From: Acidobacteriota bacterium
GTDB lineage: Bacteria; Acidobacteriota; Vicinamibacteria; Vicinamibacterales; UBA2999
Assembly: GCA_947478985.1 (NCBI GenBank)
Contig: CANJYC010000010.1
Location: 1-17,781, forward strand
Reading direction: 5' to 3'
Length of the DNA stretch: 17,781 bases
This document shows positions 6,565-14,055 of this stretch, one piece after another. Below the pieces are notes generated by a model, which worked only from the letters and a program-made list of their open reading frames with translations, ran no database searches and was not told where the DNA came from. Within the stretch, counting starts at the first letter, position 1; each line of letters opens with the position of its first letter. The translations under genes and the position numbers were made by a program.

Positions 6565-8391
6565 ATGCCGCTGCTCACACTCGATCAGGTCTCACTCGCT
6601 TTTGGTTATCTCCCGCTATTCAAGGATGCCAGCCTTCGCATAGAGCCGGGCGAGCGCCTGGCGCTCATCGGTCGGAACGGGACAGGGAAGTCGACCCTGC
6701 TCAAGGTGGTTGCCGGGGAACTCGCGCCTGACGCGGGGTCGGTCTGGCGGGCCCCTGGGCTGCGGGTTGCCCGGCTTTCGCAGGATGTGGCCGAACTCGG
6801 AGATCGGACGGTCCGCGCCGAGGTGGCGGCTGGGCTCGGGGCGCATGACGCGGACTCCTGGGACCTCGCGCACAAGATCGACATCGTCTTGTCCCGTCTC
6901 TCGCTGCCCGAGGACCGCCTGGTGAGTGAGCTGTCAGGTGGGTGGCGGCGGCGCGTCCTGCTCGGCAAGGCCCTGGTATCGGAACCCGACCTGCTTCTGC
7001 TCGATGAGCCGACCAACCACCTCGACATCGAAGCCATTCAATGGCTGGAGTCACACCTGCGGGACTTTGCCGGGTCGCTCCTGTTCGTGACGCATGACCG
7101 GGCGTTTCTGCAGCGACTGGCGACCCGCATCATCGAGCTGGACCGGGGGGCGTTGACGTCGTGGCCTGGCGGGTACGGCGAGTACCTGCGGAAGAAGAGC
7201 GAGGCCCTCGAGACCGAGGCGCGCGACCTCAATCGGCTCGACAAGAAACTGGCGGAGGAGGAGGTCTGGCTCCGGCAGGGGATCAAGGCGCGGCGCACTC
7301 GCAATGAAGGGCGTGTCCGCGCGCTGATGGCGCTGCGCGCCGAGCGGGCCTCGTATCGGGCGCAGGAGGGATCCGCGCGGATGGCGATCGAGCGCGGCGA
7401 GGCTTCGGGCAAGATGGTCTTCGAGCTCGAGGACGTCTCGAAGCGCTTCGGTGACATCACGGTCCTCGACCATGTGACAACCCGCATCGTTCGAGGTGAT
7501 CGCGTCGGGTTGCTCGGTCCGAACGGGTCCGGGAAGACCACGTTCTTACGGCTGTTGATGGGGGAGCTGGAACCTGACGGCGGTTGCGTGCGGTGCGGTG
7601 CTCGGTTGCAAGTGGCCTACTTCGACCAGCAGCGCGAGCAGCTCGACCCGGAGAAGACCGTTGCTGACAGCGTCGCCGATAGCGACACCGTGATGGTGAA
7701 TGGCCAGCCCAAGCACGTGCTCGGCTATCTGGCGGACTTCCTGTTTCCGAAGGAGCGCGCACGGTCCCCGGTCAAGGCGCTGTCGGGCGGGGAGCGGAAC
7801 CGGCTGCTGCTGGCGCGGCTCTTTGCAAGACCCGCGAACGTCCTGGTGATGGACGAACCGACCAACGATTTGGACATCGAGACCCTCGAGCTGCTCGAGG
7901 AGCTGATCGACGGCTTCGATGGCACGGTCCTGCTGGTCACACACGACCGCGTATTCCTGGACAACGTCGCAACCTGCACGCTGGCCTTCGAGGGTGGCGG
8001 CCGGGTGGCGGAATACGTAGGTGGATACGAGGACTACGTACGGCAGACGTCGGTGCGGTCCGGTCAGGGACGAGCCGAGGGGCGGGTTCGGTCTGGAGCC
8101 GGCAAGGGGAAGTCGACATCGACTGGTGCCGTGCCGTCGGTCGCGCCATCGCGACCCGTCACACGCCGGAAGCGCACGTTCAAGGAAGAGCGGGAATTCG
8201 AAGTGTTGCCGGCGCGGATTGCGGCCCTCGAGCGAGAGCAGCAGGAGTTGCAGATTGCAGCAGCCTCGCCGGAGTTCTATCAGGCGGGCGCCGGGCGTAT
8301 TGCCGCCGTGCTCGCTCGCATCCCACAGGTTCATGACGAGCTTGAACGGGCGTTGGCCCGCTGGGTGGAGCTTGAAGAAGCCTCGCAGTAA
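6565..8391 (+). CDS. uup: ABC-F family ATPase Uup
   Basis: Soluble ABC-F protein with two ATPase domains and no membrane segments. Uup-type proteins act on ribosomes and also influence precise excision of transposons and branched-DNA intermediates in E. coli. From the ATG at 6565 it has 608 residues. Domain 1 has Walker A GRNGTGKST (36-44), signature LSGGW (123-127) and Walker B ending D147-E148. Domain 2 has Walker A GPNGSGKTT (318-326), signature LSGGE (406-410) and Walker B ending D430-E431. The linker EEVWLRQGIKARRTRNEGR and the block VMVNGQPKHVLGYLADFLF are close to those of E. coli Uup as I recall them. The C-terminus has a basic linker, then RKRTFKEEREFEVLPARIAALEREQ, the coiled-coil DNA-binding domain specific to Uup. 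A GTG at 6553 would add four residues, but the AGGGTGG ribosome-binding site overlaps it and favours the ATG. Confidence 0.95.
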   Translation: MPLLTLDQVSLAFGYLPLFKDASLRIEPGERLALIGRNGTGKSTLLKVVAGELAPDAGSVWRAPGLRVARLSQDVAELGDRTVRAEVAAGLGAHDADSWDLAHKIDIVLSRLSLPEDRLVSELSGGWRRRVLLGKALVSEPDLLLLDEPTNHLDIEAIQWLESHLRDFAGSLLFVTHDRAFLQRLATRIIELDRGALTSWPGGYGEYLRKKSEALETEARDLNRLDKKLAEEEVWLRQGIKARRTRNEGRVRALMALRAERASYRAQEGSARMAIERGEASGKMVFELEDVSKRFGDITVLDHVTTRIVRGDRVGLLGPNGSGKTTFLRLLMGELEPDGGCVRCGARLQVAYFDQQREQLDPEKTVADSVADSDTVMVNGQPKHVLGYLADFLFPKERARSPVKALSGGERNRLLLARLFARPANVLVMDEPTNDLDIETLELLEELIDGFDGTVLLVTHDRVFLDNVATCTLAFEGGGRVAEYVGGYEDYVRQTSVRSGQGRAEGRVRSGAGKGKSTSTGAVPSVAPSRPVTRRKRTFKEEREFEVLPARIAALEREQQELQIAAASPEFYQAGAGRIAAVLARIPQVHDELERALARWVELEEASQ

Positions 8392-8415
8392 GGCCGAGAT
8401 GAGGGTCCGGCTAAA

Positions 8416-8446
8416 GACGGCGCAGCAATTGCTCTATTACGCCGTC
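8416..8446 (+). repeat. Inverted repeat downstream of uup
   Basis: GACGGCG (8416-8422) and CGCCGTC (8440-8446) are exact inverted copies separated by 17 bases. The loop itself contains the perfect palindrome AGCAATTGCT (8424-8433). It lies 25 bp after the uup stop. No T-run follows, so it is at best an atypical terminator or an mRNA 3'-end stabilising structure. Confidence 0.4.
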
Positions 8447-8605
8447 AGATCTGGGTGAGATTTCGAGCCGGCTCACCGCTCCGGTCATTCGCGTGAATAA
8501 TCATGCGGGTCTGCGCACATCCGGTCGGGGACAATGGGTGCAGCCGGAATGACACTGCAGGTAAGTGTTTACGGATCCCGGATTCGGTTTTTTGGATAAC
8601 TCGTG

Positions 8606-8623
8606 TGTGGGCATATGCCCACA
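8606..8623. promoter_or_regulatory. Perfect 18-bp palindrome, candidate operator
   Basis: TGTGGGCATATGCCCACA is identical on both strands, centred between 8614 and 8615. It lies 52 bp upstream of the ATG of the HEAT/DUF349 gene and shortly after an AT-rich TTTTTTGGATAA stretch. Two 9-bp half-sites without a spacer are typical of a site for a dimeric repressor or activator. It could also form a short RNA stem. I do not recognise the regulator. Confidence 0.5.
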
Positions 8624-8627
8624 AGAC

Positions 8628-8675
8628 ATGGCAACCTTTGCGAGGAGTGCTGGTTCGCGGCACGCTAGCTACTGA
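8628..8675 (+). CDS. Possible 15-codon leader ORF
   Basis: ATG at 8628 opens a frame encoding MATFARSAGSRHASY and closes with TGA at 8673-8675. That stop overlaps the ATG of the HEAT/DUF349 gene as TGATG. The large gene has no purine-rich ribosome-binding site in the usual window, its nearest candidate (GAGGAG, 8642-8647) being 27 nt away, so reinitiation after this leader would explain its translation. The ribosome-binding site of the leader itself is weak. An ORF this short can arise by chance, so this stays a hypothesis. Confidence 0.25.
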   Translation: MATFARSAGSRHASY

Positions 8676-11539
8676 TGGGAATTCTCGAAAAACTCCGCCC
8701 ACTGCCTCGCTGGAGGCACACCGACCCCGCAGTCCGCGCGGCGTCCGTGTACGAACTCGGTCCTGACGAGGGCGACGCACTGCTCGTCCTGGCTCGTGAG
8801 GACGTGGAGGCTCGGGTGCGTCGCGCAGCTGTGACGCGTCTCAGTGACGTGGCAGTCCTCGGCGACATCGCCAGAACCGACCCGGACGATGACGTTCGTG
8901 CCGAAGCGATTCGCGGGCTTGCAGGCCTGGCAGCCGAAACTGACGACGTGGCGCGGGCCAGCGAAGTCGTTCACCATCTGATCCAGCTCGGGCGGTCCAA
9001 GGAAGTGGTGCTGATCGTCAGGCATGGTGCGACACCCGCGGTGCGCACGGCGATTGTCGAACAGCTCGCGGACGCAAAGTCGCTGGGCTCGATTGCCCGT
9101 CATGCGCAGGACTCGGCGACTCGCGTGCAGGCGCTTGGCCGGCTGGCGGACGCGGACGAAGTGCTCGCTGTGGCACTCAAGTCTGAACATACCGATGCCG
9201 CGGTGGCAGCGCTTGAACGTGTGACCGATCGCGAGGCCCTTGATGCGATCGCGCAGCGCGGCCGGAACAAGGTGGCCGTACGCCGCGCGCGCGCCCGCTT
9301 GCGCCTGCTTGATGAAGCGTCCCGTCCCGCCCCGGTTGAAGCGGCCGCCCGGATGGGAGCCGAGGATCGCGAGCGCGCGTTCGCGCTGCTGCATCTGGCC
9401 GAAGGGCTCGTGGCGCAGCACGAGGTTGACGTCGCCATGGCAGGACTTGCCGACGTGCTGCTGGCGTGGGCCGAGTTCGGTGCCGATGTCGAGATCGAAG
9501 CGGAGTTCATCCAGCAATTCGAGGCGGCCGCCGACGCGGTGCGAGAGGCGATTGCCGAGCGTCAGCGGGAGCGGGCGGTCGAACAGGCGCGTGCCGATGC
9601 AATGGCGCGCGAGCAGGCCGACCGTATCGCGATCTGCCAGCAGATCGAGGCTCTGGACGGCGACGATGCGGCCGATCGTATTGCGGACCTCAAAGTGCAG
9701 TGGGACGGCCTGGCACCGATGCCGTCCGAGTACGCGGCCTCGTTGAACCGGCGCTTTCAGGACGCCTCAAGGGCTTTTGAGAATCGGGCTCGGCGCCGGA
9801 TGCTGGCGCAGGCAGCCGCCGGACGCCTCGACACGCTGGCGACCGAGCTCGAGCAGCTTCTGGCTTCCGAACAGCCGCTCGACGAGATCGTGGCCCGGTG
9901 GCGCGGATTGCGGCGGGATGCCGACGTGCTCCGCGAGCACGCGTCGGCGAATCCACTCGCCGCCGAGCGTCTCGAACGCGTTGTCGCCACACTCGAAGAA
10001 AAAGAGCACCAGCACCAGCAGGTGCGCGCCAAGCAGGAGCAGGAGAATCTGAAGCGCCTGCAGCAGCTGGCCCGCCAGCTCGATACGCTCGTGGCCGCGG
10101 AATCGCTGACGCTGAAGGCCGGCGACCGTGCCCTGCGTGACATCCGCGCCGCACTCGAAGAGCGGCCGCCGCTGCCCTCGAAGCAGGATCGCCAGGAGAT
10201 CCAGGCCCGTCTCGAGGCCGCCCGTGAAATTCTCGGCCCGCGCGTTCAGGCACTGCGTGACGCTGACGAGTGGCAGCGCTGGGCCAACCTCCAGGTGCAG
10301 GAGGAACTCTGCCGGGAAATGGAAGCGCTCAAGGTCGAGCAGAGCCTTGATGTGGCCAGCCGCCGGATGCGCGAACTGCAGGCGCGGTGGAAGCAGTCGG
10401 CGCTGGCGCCGCGGACGCAGGGTGAGGCGATGTGGCGTCGCTTCAAAGTCGCCCAGGACGATGTCTTCGCGCGTACGTCGGCGCATATGGCTGCGCAGCA
10501 CGCCGAGCGTCAGGGCAATCTGGAACGGAAACAGGCGCTCTGCGAACGCGCGACGGCCCTGGCCGGTTCAAGCGACTGGGTCAAGACGGCGACCGAGATT
10601 CAGGCGCTGCAGGCTGAGTGGAAGACGATCGGGCCGGTGAGCCGTGGACACGAGAAGGTGGTGTGGGAGCGGTTCCGCGCGGCGTGCGACCTGTTCTTCA
10701 CCCGGCGCCAGGACGATCTGAAGAAGCGCAAGGACGAATGGTCCACCAACCTCACGCGCAAGGAAGCGCTGTGCGAGAAGGCTGAAGCGCTGGCCGATTC
10801 GACCGAGTGGGATAGCGCTGCGGCGCAAGTAAAGCAGCTGCAGGCCGAGTGGAAGACGATTGGCGCTGTCAGGAAATCAAAGTCCGATGTCATCTGGCAG
10901 CGATTCCGCACGGCTTGTGATCGCTTCTTCGATCGCTTCAAGCACCGCGACCAGGTAGATCTGCAGGCGAAGGTGGCCCCGCGCGAAGCGATCATCCGCG
11001 AACTCGAGGCCCTGCTGCCGGTTGAAGGGGTGGAGGCGAATGCGACGCCAGACACGCTGGTCGCAGCCATTCACGACGCGCGCGCACGCTGGGCTCAGGC
11101 GCCGGAACTGCCACGCGTCGTCCAGCAGGATCTCGCGGCCCGGTACCATCAAGCCGTGGGACGACTCGTAGCCGCATCGCCTGGCGCCTTTGCCGGCACC
11201 GATCTCGATCCGGACGCCACCCGCCAGCGCATGGAGAAGCTGGTGGCGAGGGTGGAGGAGTTGACGGCGGGCGAGCCGAGAGAGCAGAAGGCGCTGTCAC
11301 CCACAGAGTTGCTCGCTCAGCAGTGGCGCGAGCGACTGGCCGCGAATACGATCGTCGGCAACAAGAGTGCCGGCGCGAATGAAGAATCGAAGTGGCGGGC
11401 GGCTGAACAGGAAGTCCGCAATGCGCAGGCGCAGTGGACACGATTCGGTCCGCTGCCGGCGGAAATTGCCGGTCCGCTCAACGAGCGGTTCCAGCGGGCC
11501 TGCCGCCGTTTCTTCGACCAGCGCCGGAAGGCCTCCTAG
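8675..11539 (+). CDS. HEAT-repeat and DUF349 domain protein
   Basis: A 954-residue, almost entirely helical protein without signal peptide or membrane segments, so probably cytoplasmic. Residues about 10-225 are HEAT-like helical pairs (TDPAVRAASVYEL, AREDVEARVRRAAVTRLSDV, DDDVRAEAIRGLAGLA). After a charged, coiled-coil-prone region come DUF349 repeats recognised by a Trp in an LQAEWKTIG-like motif. The clearest copies start at residues 568 (LQARWKQS), 645 (LQAEWKTIGPV) and 722 (LQAEWKTIGAV), exactly 77 residues apart. Each is followed by a (V)xWxRFxxACDxFF helix. Weaker copies lie near 339 (LKVQWDGLAP), 405 (IVARWRGL) and 917 (AQAQWTRFGPLP). Proteins of this family are widespread in bacteria, but I know of no established molecular function; a scaffold or nucleic-acid/protein-binding role is inference from architecture. 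An in-frame TAG at 8666 fixes the ATG at 8675. The gene ends 36 bp before convergent speA. Confidence 0.85.
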   Translation: MGILEKLRPLPRWRHTDPAVRAASVYELGPDEGDALLVLAREDVEARVRRAAVTRLSDVAVLGDIARTDPDDDVRAEAIRGLAGLAAETDDVARASEVVHHLIQLGRSKEVVLIVRHGATPAVRTAIVEQLADAKSLGSIARHAQDSATRVQALGRLADADEVLAVALKSEHTDAAVAALERVTDREALDAIAQRGRNKVAVRRARARLRLLDEASRPAPVEAAARMGAEDRERAFALLHLAEGLVAQHEVDVAMAGLADVLLAWAEFGADVEIEAEFIQQFEAAADAVREAIAERQRERAVEQARADAMAREQADRIAICQQIEALDGDDAADRIADLKVQWDGLAPMPSEYAASLNRRFQDASRAFENRARRRMLAQAAAGRLDTLATELEQLLASEQPLDEIVARWRGLRRDADVLREHASANPLAAERLERVVATLEEKEHQHQQVRAKQEQENLKRLQQLARQLDTLVAAESLTLKAGDRALRDIRAALEERPPLPSKQDRQEIQARLEAAREILGPRVQALRDADEWQRWANLQVQEELCREMEALKVEQSLDVASRRMRELQARWKQSALAPRTQGEAMWRRFKVAQDDVFARTSAHMAAQHAERQGNLERKQALCERATALAGSSDWVKTATEIQALQAEWKTIGPVSRGHEKVVWERFRAACDLFFTRRQDDLKKRKDEWSTNLTRKEALCEKAEALADSTEWDSAAAQVKQLQAEWKTIGAVRKSKSDVIWQRFRTACDRFFDRFKHRDQVDLQAKVAPREAIIRELEALLPVEGVEANATPDTLVAAIHDARARWAQAPELPRVVQQDLAARYHQAVGRLVAASPGAFAGTDLDPDATRQRMEKLVARVEELTAGEPREQKALSPTELLAQQWRERLAANTIVGNKSAGANEESKWRAAEQEVRNAQAQWTRFGPLPAEIAGPLNERFQRACRRFFDQRRKAS

Positions 11540-11575
11540 GCCGCCCGGCGCTGCCCCAGCCCTGATCGTCGGGCC

Positions 11576-13525
11576 CTACCCTTCGAGGTAGGTGTAGCCC
11601 TGCAGCCCGTCTTCGTAGAAGCGCAACAGGCGGCCGGCGCCCTCGTAGTCGATACGGCCGGCACGGACCGCTGTTTCCACGTCCGTGCGCAACTTGCCGA
11701 GCAGGACCTCGGCATCGAACTCCACGTAATCCAGCACTTCCTTGACCGTATCTCCCTTGATCAGCGTGTCGAGGCGGGTGTTGCCATGCTCGTCGAGGCT
11801 GACGTGTACGGCATGCGTGTCGCCGAACAGGTTGTGGAGGTCGCCGAGAATCTCCTGATACGCGCCGACCAGAAACACCCCCAGGTAGTAGCCCTCACCG
11901 TTCAATGAGTGGAGCGGCAGTGTCTTCTTGACGTCGCGACGATCGACGAAGCGATCGAGCTTGCCGTCGGAGTCGCACGTGATGTCGCCGAGAACGGCGT
12001 ACTGCGTCGGCTTCTCATTGAGGCGGTGAATCGGCATTACCGGGAACAGCTGTTTGATCGCCCAGCTGTCGGGAATCGACTGGAACAGCGAGAAGTTGCA
12101 GAAGTAGGTATCTGAAAGCTGTTCGTCGAGGTTCTGGAGATCCTCCGGCACCTCGCTCATCGTCAGCGCGATCTTCTGCAGCTTGGTGCAGATTGCCCAG
12201 TAGAGATTCTCGGCCATGCTGCGCTGATCGAGCGGCAGGTAGCCGCCGCTGAACAGGCTGAGCGCCATGTCGAGCGCCTGACCGGCGTCGTGGTAGGCCT
12301 CGAGCGCATTGCGGGCGTTGACGTTGCTGTAGGTCTCGACCAGATCGAGAATCGGCTGCTCCCAATCGGCGTTGGCCACCGTGGGCACCTTCTCGTCGCC
12401 GAAGCCGGACACACCCAGGACGTTGAAGATGAGGGCGCTGTGATAGGCGACCACCGCCCGGCCGCTCTCAGACACGATGGTCGGGTGCGCCACACCGGCC
12501 TCATCGCACACGGTCTGGATGTGGTACACGACGTCGTTGGCGTACTCCTCCAGCGTGTAGTTCATGCTCGACTCGAAGTTTGTCTGCGAGCCGTCGTAGT
12601 CCACGCCGAGTCCGCCGCCGACGTCGAGGTACTGGAGACCGGCGCCCATCTTGGCCAGTTCGGTGTAGACGCGTGCACCCTCATTGAGGGCGCCTTTGAC
12701 GACACGGATATTGGTGATCTGGCTGCCGAGGTGAAAGTGCAGCAGCTTCAGGCAATCCTGCATGCCACGCGCCTTGAGTTCCTCGAGGCCGCGCATGATT
12801 TCGGTCACGGTGAGGCCGAACTTCGATCGGAAGCCGCCGGAGGACTGCCAGCGGCCGCTGCCGCGGGCCGCCAGTTTGACGCGCATGCCGATCTGGGGAC
12901 GCACGCCAATCTTCTCGGCGGCGTCGATAATCAGCCCCAGCTCGGTGAATTTCTCGACGACGGGAATGATGTTTCGCCCCATCTTGTGGGCGAGCATCGC
13001 TGTCTCGATGAACTCCGCGTCCTTGAACCCGTTGCAGATGATCGGCGTGTCGTTGTCAGCCACCGCGACCACGGCGAGCAGTTCGGGCTTTGACCCCGCC
13101 TCGAGGCCGAACTTGTAGGGCCGGCCGAAATTCAACACTTCCTCGACGACCTGGCGTTGCTGGTTCACCTTGATCGGATACACGCAGGTGTAGCCGCCCT
13201 GGTACTGATGCTGCCCGATCGCGGCCTGGAAGGCGGCGTGAATGTCGGCCAGGCGGTGCTTCAGGATGTCGGTGAAGCGGACCAGGACCGGCAGGCTGAT
13301 GCCGCGCAGCTGGAGGCGGTCGATCAGTTCCTTGAGGTCGATCGCCTTGCTTGTGTCCTTGGTGGGATGCACCTGCATGTGGCCGGCTTCGTTCACCGAG
13401 AAGTAGCCGTTGCCCCACCGGGAGACCTCGTACAACTCACTCGCGTCGTGCACGGTCCACGCTCGCGCCTTCGTCGACGCGCCTGGGGAAAGCGGCGCCG
13501 TGCGCCCGTTGGTCTGCGTACTCAT
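11576..13525 (-). CDS. speA: Biosynthetic arginine decarboxylase
   Basis: PLP-dependent fold-III decarboxylase converting arginine to agmatine and CO2, the first step of the agmatine route to putrescine and spermidine. Its 649 residues compare well with 658 in E. coli. Lys119 in YPIKVNQQ is the expected Schiff-base lysine. SGGFRSKFGL, HLGSQI and the glycine-rich DVGGGLGVDYDGS bind the PLP phosphate and line the active site. In the C-terminal barrel ITCDSDGKLDRF carries Cys517-Asp518, which contribute to the neighbouring subunit's active site in this family. GAYQEILGDLHNLFGD is another SpeA-specific block. The ATG start agrees with the family N-terminus (SELYEVSRWGNGYFSVNEAGH). A TATGAT box lies just upstream. 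speA stands alone on this strand; no agmatinase or agmatine deiminase gene is next to it, so later steps must be encoded elsewhere. Confidence 0.97.
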   Translation of the reverse strand: MSTQTNGRTAPLSPGASTKARAWTVHDASELYEVSRWGNGYFSVNEAGHMQVHPTKDTSKAIDLKELIDRLQLRGISLPVLVRFTDILKHRLADIHAAFQAAIGQHQYQGGYTCVYPIKVNQQRQVVEEVLNFGRPYKFGLEAGSKPELLAVVAVADNDTPIICNGFKDAEFIETAMLAHKMGRNIIPVVEKFTELGLIIDAAEKIGVRPQIGMRVKLAARGSGRWQSSGGFRSKFGLTVTEIMRGLEELKARGMQDCLKLLHFHLGSQITNIRVVKGALNEGARVYTELAKMGAGLQYLDVGGGLGVDYDGSQTNFESSMNYTLEEYANDVVYHIQTVCDEAGVAHPTIVSESGRAVVAYHSALIFNVLGVSGFGDEKVPTVANADWEQPILDLVETYSNVNARNALEAYHDAGQALDMALSLFSGGYLPLDQRSMAENLYWAICTKLQKIALTMSEVPEDLQNLDEQLSDTYFCNFSLFQSIPDSWAIKQLFPVMPIHRLNEKPTQYAVLGDITCDSDGKLDRFVDRRDVKKTLPLHSLNGEGYYLGVFLVGAYQEILGDLHNLFGDTHAVHVSLDEHGNTRLDTLIKGDTVKEVLDYVEFDAEVLLGKLRTDVETAVRAGRIDYEGAGRLLRFYEDGLQGYTYLEG

Positions 13526-13629
13526 CTGGCTGTGATCATAAGCGGTGCCCCGTCGTGGAGCTCCATGCTAAAGGGGTTGCCGGCGACGCGAAAGCAAAAA
13601 CAACGCGCTCACGTACAATGGTCCCCTGT
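13526..13629. promoter_or_regulatory. Divergent promoter region, speA and thioesterase
   Basis: This 104-bp gap separates two divergent genes. On the minus strand TATGAT (plus 13535-13540) lies only about 10 bp before the speA ATG. On the plus strand TACAAT (13614-13619) lies 10 bp before the thioesterase ATG at 13630. Neither has a good -35 at the usual distance. If these boxes are used, both transcripts would have very short leaders or none. Confidence 0.3.
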
Positions 13630-14043
13630 ATGGCCGAACGCAATCCCGCCATTCGCGTCCTGCTCCTGCCGAAGGACACCAACTTCTTCGGCACGATCTT
13701 CGGAGGCGTCATTCTCTCGCACATCGACCTGGCCTCGTCCGTCGAGGCGCGGAAGGTCGCGGCTCACCGCTACGTCACGAAGGCGATGCGGGAGGTGGAA
13801 TTTCTCGCGCCGGTGCATCTGGGCGATATCGTGAGCTTCTACACCGAGACCGTTCGCATCGGCCGAACATCGATTACCGTGCGCGTGGTGGTCGAGGCCG
13901 AGCGGTGGGGCGCCAGCCCCACGGTTGCCGGACGCACCGGGCACGGCGAAACCGTCAAGGTGACGGAAGCCGAGGTGGTGCTTGTCGCCGTTGACGAGCT
14001 TGGCCGGCCGGTCCCTGTCAGGCCCGAGCCTCAGCAGGCCTAG
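13630..14043 (+). CDS. Hotdog-fold acyl-CoA thioesterase (YciA-like)
   Basis: A 137-residue single-domain hotdog protein predicted to hydrolyse acyl-CoA thioesters to free acid and CoA. LLPKDTNFFGTIFGGVILSHIDLASSVEA (residues 12-40) is the acyl-CoA thioesterase signature. Asn18 and the FGG turn lead into the central helix, where Asp33 corresponds to the catalytic acid. The block MREVEFLAPVHLGDIVSFYTETVRIGRTSITVRVVVEAE supplies the following sheet strands. Its length matches the YciA group. The physiological substrate (short- or branched-chain CoA, or overflow CoA recycling) cannot be read from sequence. The ATG at 13630 gives AERNPAIRVLLLPKD, the normal family start. An in-frame ATG at 13618 would add VPC plus the second Met, and the open frame extends further upstream through non-homologous sequence antisense to speA. 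thrC begins 12 bp after its stop, so the two are probably cotranscribed. Confidence 0.88.
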   Translation: MAERNPAIRVLLLPKDTNFFGTIFGGVILSHIDLASSVEARKVAAHRYVTKAMREVEFLAPVHLGDIVSFYTETVRIGRTSITVRVVVEAERWGASPTVAGRTGHGETVKVTEAEVVLVAVDELGRPVPVRPEPQQA

Positions 14044-14055
14044 GTTTTCCAGACG

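Larger units (their letters stand above)
8392..8674. other. Intergenic region between uup and the HEAT/DUF349 gene
   Basis: These 283 bp hold no convincing gene longer than a leader peptide. They contain a 7-bp inverted repeat (8416-8446) around a smaller palindrome, a short run of six T (8588-8593), a perfect 18-bp palindrome (8606-8623) and a 15-codon ORF ending in a TGATG overlap with the next gene. Longer open frames across it on both strands (8503-8766 plus, 8445-8780 minus) run into the DUF349 gene and show no family resemblance. I see no strong sigma-70 promoter pair. Confidence 0.6.

Noticed and set aside
8580..8595. Rho-independent terminator at the T-run after uup
   Set aside because: Six T follow CCGGATTCGG, but the possible stem is only three base pairs, too weak to call.
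8503..8766. 87-codon plus-strand frame across the uup-DUF349 gap
   Set aside because: Its second half overlaps the DUF349 gene in another frame, its composition is shadow-like, and no ribosome-binding site supports it.
11540..11575. Bidirectional terminator between the DUF349 gene and speA
   Set aside because: The 36-bp gap is GC-rich but I found no stable stem followed by T on either strand.
12290..13093. Plus-strand 267-codon frame opposite speA
   Set aside because: It lies entirely within the clearly coding speA on the other strand and shows no family resemblance.
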